A stretch of DNA of 64,000 nucleotides, taken from positions 1-64,000 of the forward strand of contig JAAZYX010000020.1 in the NCBI GenBank assembly GCA_014239435.1, in the 5' to 3' direction. How positions within the stretch are numbered: position 1 is the stretch's first letter; each line of letters starts with the position of its first letter. The notes beneath the pieces were generated by a model. It worked only from the letters and a program-made list of their open reading frames with translations, had not been told where the DNA came from and searched no databases. The translations under genes and the position numbers were made by a program. The DNA comes from Fidelibacterota bacterium. Lineage in GTDB: Bacteria; Fidelibacterota; Marinisomatia; Marinisomatales; TCS55. Shown piece by piece: positions 41,978 through 51,615 of this stretch.

Positions 41978-42069
41978 AACGCAAAGGTACAGAGAGACAA
42001 AGAGATTCATGAAAAAAGAAGATTTAATCAGAATCAAGATTCATTTTGGCGGCTTGGCGTCTTTGCGTT
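41978..42069. repeat. Inverted repeat flanking a 74-base insert, intergenic
   Basis: AACGCAAAG (41978-41986) and CTTTGCGTT (42061-42069) are exact inverted repeats enclosing 74 bases just before the lexA start. A 20-codon frame (MKKEDLIRIKIHFGGLASLR) lies inside. This may be a small intergenic element of the type common in Bacteroidota-like genomes. Confidence 0.45.
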
Positions 42070-42077
42070 AAAAAATA

Positions 42078-42683
42078 ATGAAGGCATTATCTCCAAAACA
42101 GCAGCGATTCCTGGACTTTATCCGGCGCTATACGCTGGACCACAGCCAACCTCCTTCGTATCAGGAAATCATGGATACGCTGGGATTTGCCTCCTTGGGG
42201 ACGGTCCATTGGTATGTAAACTCCTTGACCCACAACGGTTATCTGGACCGCACCAAAGGTCCCAACGGCAAGCGGGCTTTAAACCTCATCCACGAGGAGC
42301 ACGCCACACCGGCCCGCCTGCCGCTCTTGGGACTGATTGCCGCCGGCGAACCCATCGAAGCTTTGGAAAACGCGGAATCCATATCTGTGCCGCCGCCGTT
42401 TATGCATCCTGATAATTTTGTGCTTCAAGTAAAAGGCGAATCCATGACCGGAGACCATATTGAGAATGGCGATTATATTATTGTAAGAAAAACCGCTGAT
42501 GCCAACCCGGGGCAGATTGTGGTTGCTTTAATCGACGGGGAGGCCACCCTTAAGCGGTACCAGCCTGTGAACAATCATGTGGAGCTCCATCCGCGGAATC
42601 CAGACTATCCGGTTATCACCATTAACAAAACGGACAATTTTCAAATCAACGGCGTGCTTCTCTATTCCTTCCGGGAATATTGA
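42078..42683 (+). CDS. lexA: LexA repressor
   Basis: 201 residues. The N-terminal winged helix starts 'LSPKQQRFLDFIRRYTLDHSQPPSYQEIMDTLGF'. The self-cleavage site is Ala89-Gly90 in 'LIAAGEPIEA', with Ser122 in 'VKGESMTGDH' and Lys159 in 'GEATLKRYQ' forming the catalytic dyad. LexA represses SOS genes until RecA filaments trigger its cleavage. It is the first gene of a plus-strand cassette, immediately followed by an ImuB-like Y-family protein, a DnaE2-like polymerase and an SRAP protein. It is therefore likely to control itself and the cassette. The upstream palindrome at 41929-41947 may be its site. Confidence 0.95.
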   Translation: MKALSPKQQRFLDFIRRYTLDHSQPPSYQEIMDTLGFASLGTVHWYVNSLTHNGYLDRTKGPNGKRALNLIHEEHATPARLPLLGLIAAGEPIEALENAESISVPPPFMHPDNFVLQVKGESMTGDHIENGDYIIVRKTADANPGQIVVALIDGEATLKRYQPVNNHVELHPRNPDYPVITINKTDNFQINGVLLYSFREY

Positions 42684-42687
42684 GCCG

Positions 42688-43866
42688 TTGCACAAGACTG
42701 TTTTTCATATCCGGCTGAGAGATTTTGAGCTTCAGGCAGAGCGCCGCCTGGATACATCTCTGCAAACCCGCCCGGTTGCAATCATTTCTTCACATCACCA
42801 AAACGGAACTGTAGTATCTGTTTCCAAAGAAGCGGAAGAAGAAGGCTTGCGGCAAGGGATGAAAGTTTCACTGGTTCGAAGAATGAGCCATGGTGTTCGA
42901 TTGTTGCCCTACAATCAATCGCTCTACGGACGTCTGAATCAGTATGTGTATTCCATTGTTCAGAAATTTACTCCCACGGTTGAGCCTTCAGGTTACGGAA
43001 AATTTTATATGGATATGTCGGGGATGGAACGCGTGTATACAAACCATGAACAAGCCGGCTCAACAATGTCAAGCTTGGTTGAAGACCAAATCGGATTCAG
43101 CTCATTTTTGGGCATCAGCCAAAATAAACTCGTAAGCCGCATTGCCACTTCTGTAATCCCGGAAAAGATTCATCGCGTAATAGCCGGGGATGAAGCACAA
43201 TTTTTATCGCCGCTCAAACCGCCGGTGATTCCAAGCGTCCATCAGCCTTTGGTGGGAAACATGATCAAATTTCTCATCCTGAACAGGGTGCACCAGATTC
43301 AGTCTATTGTGGATTCTGCCGATGATACACGACGACTGTTCGGCGTGTATGCCTTGCAACTTACACGGGAAGTGCGCGGACAGGATATTTCTGTTGTGAG
43401 GGCGCCTGCAATGAAAGACCATATTCTTGAACAAGCCGTTTTGCAAGAAGACACCAATGACGAAGATAAACTCTGGGTTGAAGTGAAGCAGTTGGCAGAA
43501 CAGGTGGCATTCAAGCTAAGGCAGCGCTCGCAGGCAGCAAAAAAGGTGCGGGTGGAAATTCACTATACTGACGGATTTAAACATGAAGTTGCAGGACGAT
43601 TTCTAGCGCATGACGATGCGACTGTTTTGGCAGAATCCTGGCAATTGTTTCAAAAAGCAAATAGCCGCAGGAATCGAATTCGGTCCATTTTACTGGATGC
43701 CTCAGATTTTATCTACGTAGCAAAACAAACGGAATTGTTTGACAAAGATACGGAATCTGAAAGGATGTCAGCGTCTGTAGATGTCCTCCGCAATAAGTAC
43801 AAAAATATTAGCTTTACCAGAGCCTTTAAGACTTCTTCCAATGTGGGGGAAAGGGTGATGGTGTAA
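42688..43866 (+). CDS. Catalytically dead Y-family polymerase homologue (ImuB-like)
   Basis: About 392 residues from TTG 42688, just after the lexA stop; the frame is open from 42577 but that part lies inside lexA, and the true start is uncertain. The fold follows Y-family polymerases, but the catalytic acids are gone: 'FHIRLRDFELQAERR' stands where Pol IV has HVDMDxFFAxVE, and 'GYGKFYMDMSG' where it has SxDExYLD. This is the mark of ImuB, which recruits DnaE2 instead of synthesising DNA. 'QTELF' at 43726-43740, near the C-terminus, fits the beta-clamp-binding pentapeptide. Between lexA and dnaE2 there is no room for imuA. Confidence 0.82.
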   Translation: MHKTVFHIRLRDFELQAERRLDTSLQTRPVAIISSHHQNGTVVSVSKEAEEEGLRQGMKVSLVRRMSHGVRLLPYNQSLYGRLNQYVYSIVQKFTPTVEPSGYGKFYMDMSGMERVYTNHEQAGSTMSSLVEDQIGFSSFLGISQNKLVSRIATSVIPEKIHRVIAGDEAQFLSPLKPPVIPSVHQPLVGNMIKFLILNRVHQIQSIVDSADDTRRLFGVYALQLTREVRGQDISVVRAPAMKDHILEQAVLQEDTNDEDKLWVEVKQLAEQVAFKLRQRSQAAKKVRVEIHYTDGFKHEVAGRFLAHDDATVLAESWQLFQKANSRRNRIRSILLDASDFIYVAKQTELFDKDTESERMSASVDVLRNKYKNISFTRAFKTSSNVGERVMV

Positions 43867-43916
43867 TCGAAAAATTGATGGAGGTGATAACCCATATAGA
43901 AGGTTCGAAATGAGCC

Positions 43917-46900
43917 ATGTTCACGCATTTGAATGTCCATTCCCACTATTCCCGGATGTCCGGCACAGCTTCTCAGCAAAGCCTGATTGCGGAAGCTGTA
44001 AATCAAGGCATGCGCCATTTTGCCCTGACAGAAACCAACGGACTGTGGGGGTTTATCCGTTTTGTTCAGCGTGCCCGTGCTGCTGAAATAAACCCGATCG
44101 CCGGCGTCAATCTGATTACGGATCGGGATGAGGCCGTTCTGCTGGCAGAAAATCAAAGCGGATATGAAAATATGTCCCGTGCAATATCTGCCCTCCACGA
44201 TGATCCAACACAGTCCGTTGCCAAAATCCTACAAAACTGTACTAGCGGCCTATTTGTGCTGGCACATGAAAAATCCACACTTTCTTCCTTAAGCCAACAC
44301 ATTCCAAACAGTCATTTATTTGTGGAGCTGCGGCCGGGCATAGCAGAACATACCGCACAAAAATTATCCCGAAAATTCAAGTTGGAAGTGGTAACAACGG
44401 GCGACGTGTATTTCATGCAGAAAAAGGATTGGTCTGCCCATCGCATCCTGCGGGCCATTGACTTGAATACCACTTTATCCAAACTGCCGGCAGACGCGTG
44501 CAAATCTGACAAGCACTGGTTTCGATCCGAAAAAAACATGGTGAAACTCTTCCCCAACAGTTTGGATGCGATCAACAACAGCACATATCTCGCCGAGCGC
44601 TGCAAGCAGGATTGGACCTTTGTAAACACTATTTTCCCCCACCTGTCGTTAAAGGATACCCGATGGACCAATCGGATTTTAAGAGAAAAGGTGATTGCCG
44701 GAGCAGAAAAGCGCTACACAAAAATCACAGCAGACATTCAAGACAGAATCGAACTTGAACTTCGGATGATTTCATCGAAAGGATTCACTCCCTATTTTCT
44801 GGTCGTTGAGGATATTGTAAAGCAAACCCGCGCCACGATCGGCAGAGGATCCGGCGCTGCATCCATTGTAAGCTACTGCCTGTTTATCACACAAGTGGAT
44901 CCGATCAAATACAATCTGCAGTTTGAAAGATTTATTCATCCCGAGCGCACCAATATGCCGGATATTGATGTGGATTTCCCCTGGGATGAACGGGATGGTA
45001 TTTTGAATTATGTTTTTGAAAAATACGGAAACCAGCGGGCAGCAATGGTCTGCAGTCAGGTGTTTATGAAGCCTCGTTCCGCCATCCGGGAAGCCGCAAA
45101 AGTGTATGGATTGTCCAATGAAGAAATCCAATCCGTCACAAAGCGGATTGGCTGGTATGCGTCCCGGCGCGATTTACTCCATTGGGTAAAAACCGATCCG
45201 CGGTTTGAACATGTGGAAATAGATAACACGCTGGAAGACATCCTGCGGGAAAGTGAAAAAATCGTGGGAGCGTTCCGCCATCCTTCTGTTCATCCCGGTG
45301 GGATGGTAATTGTGCCTGATGAAATTCGAAAATATGTGCCGGTATTAACGGCGCCAAAAGGTGTTCAAATCGTGGAATGGGAAAAAGATCAGGTGGAAGA
45401 TTCCGGTTTGCTGAAAATTGATTTGCTCGGTAACCGAAGTCTCGCTGTTGTGCGGGATGCCATCAGGCAAATCAATCTAAATTACGGCAAAACAGCATCC
45501 CGGAGCCTGTATCTGGACTACCACACAATCCAGCCCATCGGTGATGAAAAGACAGCTAAGCTGATGAAATCCGGAAAAACCATGGGCATCTTTTATATCG
45601 AAAGCCCGGCAACACGGCAGCTTTTAGCAAAAGCCGGTGTGGTGGATTTTGAGCATGTCGTCATCTATTCATCCATCATCCGCCCGGCAGCGAACCGCTT
45701 TACCAATATCATGCTGGAACGGATTCATGGGAAGCCGTGGAAAATTCCGCATCCGGATTTGAAATTTCTGGAAGAGAGCTATGGAATCATGGTATACGAG
45801 GAACAAGTTTCGACGGCGGCGATGGTGATGGCGGGCATGGGATACGCTGAGGCAGAATCTTTACGGAAAACCATGAGCCGGAATTCCATGCAGCATTTGA
45901 TCGAAAACTGGAAAAAGAAATTTTATCGCGGAGCAAAACAAAGCGGGTACGAAGAAAAATTGATTGAAGAAGTTTGGGGCATGATCAAATCATTCGTTGG
46001 TTATTCCTTCTGCAAACCGCATTCTGCCTCGTACGCAATGCTGTCTTTTACCTGTGCTTACCTCAAAGCACATTTTCCGGCAGAATTCCTTGCGGCCGTT
46101 ATTTCCAATCAAGGCGGATTTTATTCGCCTTACGCTTACCTCAGCGAAGCACGCCGCTTCGGAATCAACATCCTGCCGCCGGATGTGAACCGAAGCTGGA
46201 ACGATTACCGCGGACGGAAAAAAGAGATTCGTATGGGATTGATGAGCATTCGGAATCTTCAGAATAACACCATAAAGGAAATTTTGGATGAGCGGAAAGC
46301 GGGGTTATTTACATCTCTGAATGATTTCTTCATACGCATCAGTCCAAATCTTTCGGATATAATGGCGCTTACGAACGCCGGATGTTTTGCCGCACTCGAA
46401 CCGGATTTATCTCATCAGGAAATTGCGTATCGCGCCGCATGGTATTGTTTGGGAGAAAAAAATGAAAACAATACGGATTCTATCTTGAGCCAGCCAGCCC
46501 TGAGCAGAAACGAAGGAAAAAGCAATGCCGCTGCAGGCCGAGATCCGATCAAGCAATTGGATGAACAAGACCGGCGGCGAGTAGAAATTGAATCATTTGG
46601 GTTCCCGGTTTCCGGACATCCGCTCATTCCGTATCTGCCGATCATCGGCGAACGCGTGCGGAAAGCAAAGGATCTCCCGAAATACGTTGGTCGCAATATT
46701 CATCTTGCCGGCGTGTACATCACTCGGAAAGAAACAGCCACGGTAGAAAATCAAAAGCCCATGGAATTCCTGACACTGGAAGACGAAACAGACATCTATG
46801 AATGTGTGCTGTTTCCTAACACTTTTCAGAAATACAGCGACCTTCTGCTCTGGGAAAACCTGTTCATTCTAAGAGGGAAAGTGGAAGAATCTTTTGGGGT

Positions 46901-46967
46901 AATTTCAGTAACGATTGAGAAATTGGGAAGTTTGTCCGCAATGATAAAAAAGATGAAAACAACGTAA
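43917..46967 (+). CDS. dnaE2: DnaE2-like error-prone DNA polymerase III alpha subunit
   Basis: 1016 residues, short for DnaE (about 1160) and close to DnaE2 (about 1030-1080). The N-terminal PHP domain 'FTHLNVHSHYSRMSG' has Asn where the usual LHVHS has its first His, suggesting a weakened PHP site. The palm carries 'RTNMPDIDVDF' (Asp349, Asp351) and 'GRGSGAASIVSYCL'. Helix-hairpin-helix and OB domains follow ('LTLEDETDIYECVLFP' near the end); the C-terminal tau-binding domain of DnaE1 is absent. With the LexA and ImuB-like genes directly upstream it forms a translesion synthesis system. It starts 50 bases after the ImuB-like gene. Confidence 0.9.
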   Translation: MFTHLNVHSHYSRMSGTASQQSLIAEAVNQGMRHFALTETNGLWGFIRFVQRARAAEINPIAGVNLITDRDEAVLLAENQSGYENMSRAISALHDDPTQSVAKILQNCTSGLFVLAHEKSTLSSLSQHIPNSHLFVELRPGIAEHTAQKLSRKFKLEVVTTGDVYFMQKKDWSAHRILRAIDLNTTLSKLPADACKSDKHWFRSEKNMVKLFPNSLDAINNSTYLAERCKQDWTFVNTIFPHLSLKDTRWTNRILREKVIAGAEKRYTKITADIQDRIELELRMISSKGFTPYFLVVEDIVKQTRATIGRGSGAASIVSYCLFITQVDPIKYNLQFERFIHPERTNMPDIDVDFPWDERDGILNYVFEKYGNQRAAMVCSQVFMKPRSAIREAAKVYGLSNEEIQSVTKRIGWYASRRDLLHWVKTDPRFEHVEIDNTLEDILRESEKIVGAFRHPSVHPGGMVIVPDEIRKYVPVLTAPKGVQIVEWEKDQVEDSGLLKIDLLGNRSLAVVRDAIRQINLNYGKTASRSLYLDYHTIQPIGDEKTAKLMKSGKTMGIFYIESPATRQLLAKAGVVDFEHVVIYSSIIRPAANRFTNIMLERIHGKPWKIPHPDLKFLEESYGIMVYEEQVSTAAMVMAGMGYAEAESLRKTMSRNSMQHLIENWKKKFYRGAKQSGYEEKLIEEVWGMIKSFVGYSFCKPHSASYAMLSFTCAYLKAHFPAEFLAAVISNQGGFYSPYAYLSEARRFGINILPPDVNRSWNDYRGRKKEIRMGLMSIRNLQNNTIKEILDERKAGLFTSLNDFFIRISPNLSDIMALTNAGCFAALEPDLSHQEIAYRAAWYCLGEKNENNTDSILSQPALSRNEGKSNAAAGRDPIKQLDEQDRRRVEIESFGFPVSGHPLIPYLPIIGERVRKAKDLPKYVGRNIHLAGVYITRKETATVENQKPMEFLTLEDETDIYECVLFPNTFQKYSDLLLWENLFILRGKVEESFGVISVTIEKLGSLSAMIKKMKTT

Positions 46968-46977
46968 ATTCATAATT

Positions 46978-47655
46978 ATGTGTGGCAGAAAAACGCTCAC
47001 CCGTGATATGCAGTCCATCATTGAGGAACTTGCGATTGAAGAATGGATGGACACGGAAAACTATTATCCGAGCTACAACATTGCGCCAACGCAGATAACC
47101 CCTATTCTCGGTTACACCGGAAAACGCATTGTTAAGCTCATGCGCTGGGGACTGATACCATCCTGGTCTAAAAATAAATCTATCGGCGCAAAGCTCATTA
47201 ATGCCCGCTCGGAAACATTGTTGGAAAAGCCTTCTTTCAGAGATCTGGTTTCCCGAAACCGCTGCGTGGTAATTACGGACGGCTATTATGAATGGCATAA
47301 AGAAGGAGAAATAAAAACGCCATATTATCTTCATCATCCCGATCAAAAACTGCTTCCGATGGCGGGACTCTGCGACACATGGAAATCCATTGAAGGAGAA
47401 AAAATTCTATCTTACACAGTGATTACAACTGAACCAGCCAATGAAATTTCCTTCATCCACAACCGAATGCCGGTGATACTAAAATCAAATGATATTGACC
47501 GCTGGATTCAACACGGGAATGAATCCATTAGAGATACATTGAATCTGTTAAAACCCTATTCCGACGAATTACAATATCACCCAGTTTCAACATTGGTCAA
47601 TTCGCCGAAAAACAATTCTGAACAGTGTATTCAGCAGACTGACAACTTATTTTGA
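46978..47655 (+). CDS. SOS response-associated peptidase (SRAP/YedK/HMCES family)
   Basis: 225 residues. Cys2 in 'MCGRKTL' is the catalytic residue that crosslinks to abasic sites in single-stranded DNA; 'YPSYNIAPTQ', 'LINARSETLLEKPSF', 'RCVVITDGYYEW' and 'SFIHNRMPVIL' (with the active His) are the other family motifs. YedK/HMCES protects abasic sites in ssDNA and its genes often lie next to SOS genes. Here it follows dnaE2 after 10 bases and so probably shares the LexA-controlled transcript. Length and motifs are complete. Confidence 0.93.
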   Translation: MCGRKTLTRDMQSIIEELAIEEWMDTENYYPSYNIAPTQITPILGYTGKRIVKLMRWGLIPSWSKNKSIGAKLINARSETLLEKPSFRDLVSRNRCVVITDGYYEWHKEGEIKTPYYLHHPDQKLLPMAGLCDTWKSIEGEKILSYTVITTEPANEISFIHNRMPVILKSNDIDRWIQHGNESIRDTLNLLKPYSDELQYHPVSTLVNSPKNNSEQCIQQTDNLF

Positions 47656-47869
47656 GTTGAAAAAAGCATAAAACTGTCTTTGATCGGCATATCATACAAA
47701 ATCATTGAACTTGTGCTTTCTGGATTCTAAACTTTTGCACAGTTTTAAGGTATAATCACCTTATTTCACAGAATGAAACCCTCGGATATACGCATTACAT
47801 ACTGGACGGACTTGAACAACCGCTCCTGATATTATATGTCCGACAACCTCAAACCTAAGGAGAACAAAC

Positions 47870-50647
47870 ATGCGTAAACTCGTACGATTGAATACATTTT
47901 TCTGGGCATTTCTTTTGCCTCTGGCGCTGTATGCGCAGGGATCAATTTCCGGAACGGTAACTGACGCATCTACGGGCGGCGGCCTAGCAGGCGCCAACGT
48001 CGTTATTGACGGAACAAACATGGGCGCCGCTGCTGATGCGAGCGGTGCATACAGCATAGATAACGTACCGGCGGGAACCTATACCGTTACTGCTTCTGTC
48101 ATTGGTTTTGATGGCGAAAGTCAATCTATAATGGTTTCTGACGGAGCGGCTACCGCAAATTTTTCTTTAGACGTTTCAGTAATTCAACTTTCTGCTTTGG
48201 AGGTACTAGCTTCGAGGGCTGGAGAAAAAACACCCGTAGCATACACTAATGTTTCAAAAGAAGATATGGAAGTAAGGCTGGGGTCACAGGACATTCCAAT
48301 GTCTTTGAACACTACGCCAAGTGTATATGCCACTCAACAAGGTGGTGGAGCCGGAGACGCTCGAATTAATGTACGTGGATTTAATCAAAGAAACGTTGCA
48401 GTTATGATCAATGGTGTACCTCAAAATGATATGGAAAACGGCTGGGTGTATTGGTCCAACTGGGACGGTGTAGGCGATGCCTCACAATCCATTCAGATGC
48501 AGCGCGGATTAAGTGCTGTGAATTTAGCTACCCCTTCCATTGGTGGAACTATGAACATTATTACTGATCCCGCAGCCAACAAAAAAGGTGGAAGCGTTAA
48601 GCAGGAACTGGGAGCTGGTTCCTTCTTAAAAACCACAATGAGCTACAATACTGGCTTGATGGGCAATTTAGCATTGAGCGGAGCAATTGTACGCAAAACA
48701 GGTGATGGCGTCATTGATAAAACATGGACTGATGCATGGGCATACTATTTTGGGGCAAGTTACCAAATGAACGAAACGAACCGTTTCGAACTCTATGCCA
48801 TCGGCGCTCCACAGCGTCATGGTCAAAATCTTTATAAACAAAATGCATCTGCATACAGTCAATCATTTGCAAAGGATGAGCTGAGCTATTCTCAGGCAGC
48901 ATTAGATGATTTTGCGGAGGCAACGCATGGGGAAGGTGGGCGCTTCTACAATGAAAACTGGAACACGGTTGATCCATCGTACACAGGCCAACAATATTGG
49001 TATATGTATGGTGCTCGTACTGTTGATAGGTACAATCCAAATTTTCTAAATGAAAGAGAGAACTTTTTTCATAAACCATTGGTTAATCTAAACCATTTTC
49101 TAACCATTAATGATAAAACAAGGCTTTCAACTATTGTTTATTGGTCTGGTGGATCAGGAGGAGGTACAGGAACTATCGAAAATGATGGAGCAGATTTTGA
49201 TTCTACTACAATGTCTTGGGTGCCAAATACTGGTTCAGGTGGATTTGTTTGGGACTACTCTGGACCTTCGCGAGTTGCAGATTGGAATGCTACTATTGCT
49301 GTAAATCAGGGCACTGAGGATAGAAAAGGTAAACCCAAAACCGCTGGTGAATCACTGGCGATTCTGAGAAACAGTATCAACCGCCAAAGTACAATCGGCG
49401 CTATTTCCAAATTAACTTTTGATATGAGTGACGCACTTTCGATTCAGACTGGAGTAGATTGGCGATCAGCGAAAATTGAACATGCTCGTGAAGTGCGGGA
49501 TCTTTTGGGTGGTAATTATTTCATCAATTACAATGATGCAAATCATCCTAATGGTGTACAAGCCGGCCTAGGGGATATAATTGATTATCACAATAATACA
49601 ACAGTTGACTGGATTGGTTTCCTTGGTCAGGCTACTTACTCATCCGGTCCGATATCTGCCTACGGTGCGGGTGGATTGAGTACAATACAATATTCATACA
49701 AAAACGAGTTTACCGTTGCAAAAACATTGATTGAATCTGATAAAATTTCAACGATTCAGTTCAAGGGCGGGGTAATGTATGATATAAACAACAGTTTATC
49801 AGCATTTGCAAATTTTGGCATGGTTGAAAAACCGCCAATCATGGATAACGTCATTGATGAAGATGGTAATACAGCCGTAAACATCACGAATGAAAAATTC
49901 CAAAGCATTGAAGGTGGTGTAAACTATAGCGCAGGCAATATGTACGTCAAAGCAAATTATTACATGACGGATTGGATTGACCGTAATTTGACAAGAGCAG
50001 TCAGCACTGGGCAAGGATCCAGCGGAGATACTGAAATTATATATCTAACAGGTGTCAACCAGAAACACACCGGCCTTGAGGTGGAAGGATCTATACAGCT
50101 TATGGAAATGTTGCGTGTTAACGCTGCTCTTGGGTTAGGAACATGGAAATTTGTTGATGATGCAAAAGGAACTCTAAAGGATGAAGGGAATAATGTTTTA
50201 GGGAATTATAATTATTCTCTAAAAGATCTCTTCGTTGGCGATATGCCGCAAACATCTATGGCGTTTGGAGTAACATTGACACCAATTTCTGGGTTAAAGA
50301 TTGTAACTCTGCTAAACTACTACGATAATAATTATTCGAACTGGAGCCCAAGCAGTCGTGAATATGACGATGGTGAAACCCCAGATAGAGATCAAGTTTG
50401 GATGGCCCCTTCATACAGCAAATTAGACCTTCACCTCACTTATGATTTACCAATTAGTGTTGCTGGAACTAACATGATGGTATTTGCACATGTATTTAAT
50501 GCTTTGGATGCCATGTATGTACAGGATGCTTATGATAACAGCAACTATAATGCTCACAATGACGATGGTGATCATGACGCAACAAGCGCTGAGGTATTTC
50601 TGGGAACCCCAAGATATTTCAATGCCGGGTTAAAGGTGAGTTTCTAA
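47870..50647 (+). CDS. TonB-dependent outer-membrane receptor with carboxypeptidase-like domain
   Basis: 925 residues with signal peptide MRKLVRLNTFFWAFLLPLALYA. Residues 25-105 form a CarboxypepD_reg-like beta domain ('GSISGTVTDASTGGGLAGANV'). The plug follows ('NVRGFNQRNVAVMINGVPQNDMEN', 'SIQMQRGLSAVNLATPSIGGTMNIITDP'), then a 22-strand barrel ending 'GTPRYFNAGLKVSF' with a C-terminal Phe. A SusD-like partner is not next to it. The substrate is unknown. It has its own 214-base upstream region and a clear terminator at 50677, so it is a single-gene unit. Confidence 0.92.
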   Translation: MRKLVRLNTFFWAFLLPLALYAQGSISGTVTDASTGGGLAGANVVIDGTNMGAAADASGAYSIDNVPAGTYTVTASVIGFDGESQSIMVSDGAATANFSLDVSVIQLSALEVLASRAGEKTPVAYTNVSKEDMEVRLGSQDIPMSLNTTPSVYATQQGGGAGDARINVRGFNQRNVAVMINGVPQNDMENGWVYWSNWDGVGDASQSIQMQRGLSAVNLATPSIGGTMNIITDPAANKKGGSVKQELGAGSFLKTTMSYNTGLMGNLALSGAIVRKTGDGVIDKTWTDAWAYYFGASYQMNETNRFELYAIGAPQRHGQNLYKQNASAYSQSFAKDELSYSQAALDDFAEATHGEGGRFYNENWNTVDPSYTGQQYWYMYGARTVDRYNPNFLNERENFFHKPLVNLNHFLTINDKTRLSTIVYWSGGSGGGTGTIENDGADFDSTTMSWVPNTGSGGFVWDYSGPSRVADWNATIAVNQGTEDRKGKPKTAGESLAILRNSINRQSTIGAISKLTFDMSDALSIQTGVDWRSAKIEHAREVRDLLGGNYFINYNDANHPNGVQAGLGDIIDYHNNTTVDWIGFLGQATYSSGPISAYGAGGLSTIQYSYKNEFTVAKTLIESDKISTIQFKGGVMYDINNSLSAFANFGMVEKPPIMDNVIDEDGNTAVNITNEKFQSIEGGVNYSAGNMYVKANYYMTDWIDRNLTRAVSTGQGSSGDTEIIYLTGVNQKHTGLEVEGSIQLMEMLRVNAALGLGTWKFVDDAKGTLKDEGNNVLGNYNYSLKDLFVGDMPQTSMAFGVTLTPISGLKIVTLLNYYDNNYSNWSPSSREYDDGETPDRDQVWMAPSYSKLDLHLTYDLPISVAGTNMMVFAHVFNALDAMYVQDAYDNSNYNAHNDDGDHDATSAEVFLGTPRYFNAGLKVSF

Positions 50648-50676
50648 CTTAGTTTAGAATAACTAATAATAAAGAA

Positions 50677-50705
50677 AAGCCCTCCGCAATGCGGGGGGCT
50701 TTTTT
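50677..50705 (+). terminator. Rho-independent terminator after the TonB receptor
   Basis: AAGCCCTCCGCA (50677-50688) pairs with TGCGGGGGGCTT (50690-50701) through one G-T pair, followed by a run of T to 50705. It lies 29 bases after the receptor's stop codon. Confidence 0.88.
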
Positions 50706-50727
50706 ATTATTATTCTGGAAAGAATAA

Positions 50728-51612
50728 TCAATAAGGGACAATTTTCCGTTCCACCATTTCGCCCTTTTCATTAATAGTGATTATTGCTTTTTCTTTCAAA
50801 TCGTCCCGATATTCATAGATGAAAGATTGAATCAGATTTTTCTTCCGATCAAAGTAATCCACTTTGATAAGGCGGCGTTTTTTATCAAAGATCATTTCAT
50901 GGTGCCCGACTTTTGAATTATCATCCTTAAAATATTCTGATTGAATCATCATCCCCGGGAATGCTGTATCTCGGGATGCGCTGAAAGTGAATGTATAAAA
51001 GTAAACCCGCTGCCCCAATCTGTCTTCTAGGTGGACTTGTTTTGGGCGGCCATCTTTTCGTGTTTTGTATATTGCTTTCCAGCCGCGGCGAACTTCGCTG
51101 ACAGCATCGGTAAATAAAACATCATCAAGTGCGAGAATCGAACCGTTTGAATGAAATTCAACCGCATAGTCCTTTGATTCCGGCTTTAAGTGATACGTCC
51201 ATTTTCTCCGGCCGGATGGATGTATTTCAGTTACAGAAAGAACCTTTCCATCCGGTGCTAATGCAGCCTCATAATGCTTACGTCCTCTTGCCTCTGTGCG
51301 TGTAAGCCCTTCACCAAGTTCCATCCGCCGGGGTTTCCAAGATTTATAATACAGTTTCAGAGTTTTAGGATTTGCAGATTTTTTTCGTCCGGGTTTATCC
51401 CACGAAGCAGGGACATATTCTATATTCAGTATATTCCCTTTTCTGTCATATAATGCCTTAAAATGCGGTTTTTTCCGAACTTCCTTTTCATCTGCTTCAT
51501 TCCTGAGGATGTGCGAACGGAGCTGTTTGGTATGAAAATATTTGACAGTTGTGCTGTCATTCTGTCCTGACACAATCCCCAATCCAATAAAAATGAAAAT
51601 ACTGAAATGCAT
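50728..51612 (-). CDS. Exported protein, unknown function
   Basis: 294 residues with N-terminal signal 'MHFSIFIFIGLGIVSGQND'. The mature part is a series of beta-hairpin units of 'x-D-x-x-G-x-x-x-x-V' type ('YDRKGNILNIEYVPAS', 'APDGKVLSVTEIHPSG', 'HSNGSILALDDVLF'), so it resembles a repeat protein of YD/MORN-like character, without a known family. Rich in Lys and Arg. It follows a PEGA protein gene by 3 bases on the same strand; the pair sits downstream of dnaG. Role unknown, probably periplasmic or outer membrane. Confidence 0.6.
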   Translation of the reverse strand: MHFSIFIFIGLGIVSGQNDSTTVKYFHTKQLRSHILRNEADEKEVRKKPHFKALYDRKGNILNIEYVPASWDKPGRKKSANPKTLKLYYKSWKPRRMELGEGLTRTEARGRKHYEAALAPDGKVLSVTEIHPSGRRKWTYHLKPESKDYAVEFHSNGSILALDDVLFTDAVSEVRRGWKAIYKTRKDGRPKQVHLEDRLGQRVYFYTFTFSASRDTAFPGMMIQSEYFKDDNSKVGHHEMIFDKKRRLIKVDYFDRKKNLIQSFIYEYRDDLKEKAIITINEKGEMVERKIVPY

Positions 51613-51615
51613 TAT

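Noticed and set aside
42577-42687. Upstream extension of the ImuB-like frame
   Set aside because: It lies inside lexA in another frame and encodes no Y-family sequence; the real start is after the lexA stop.
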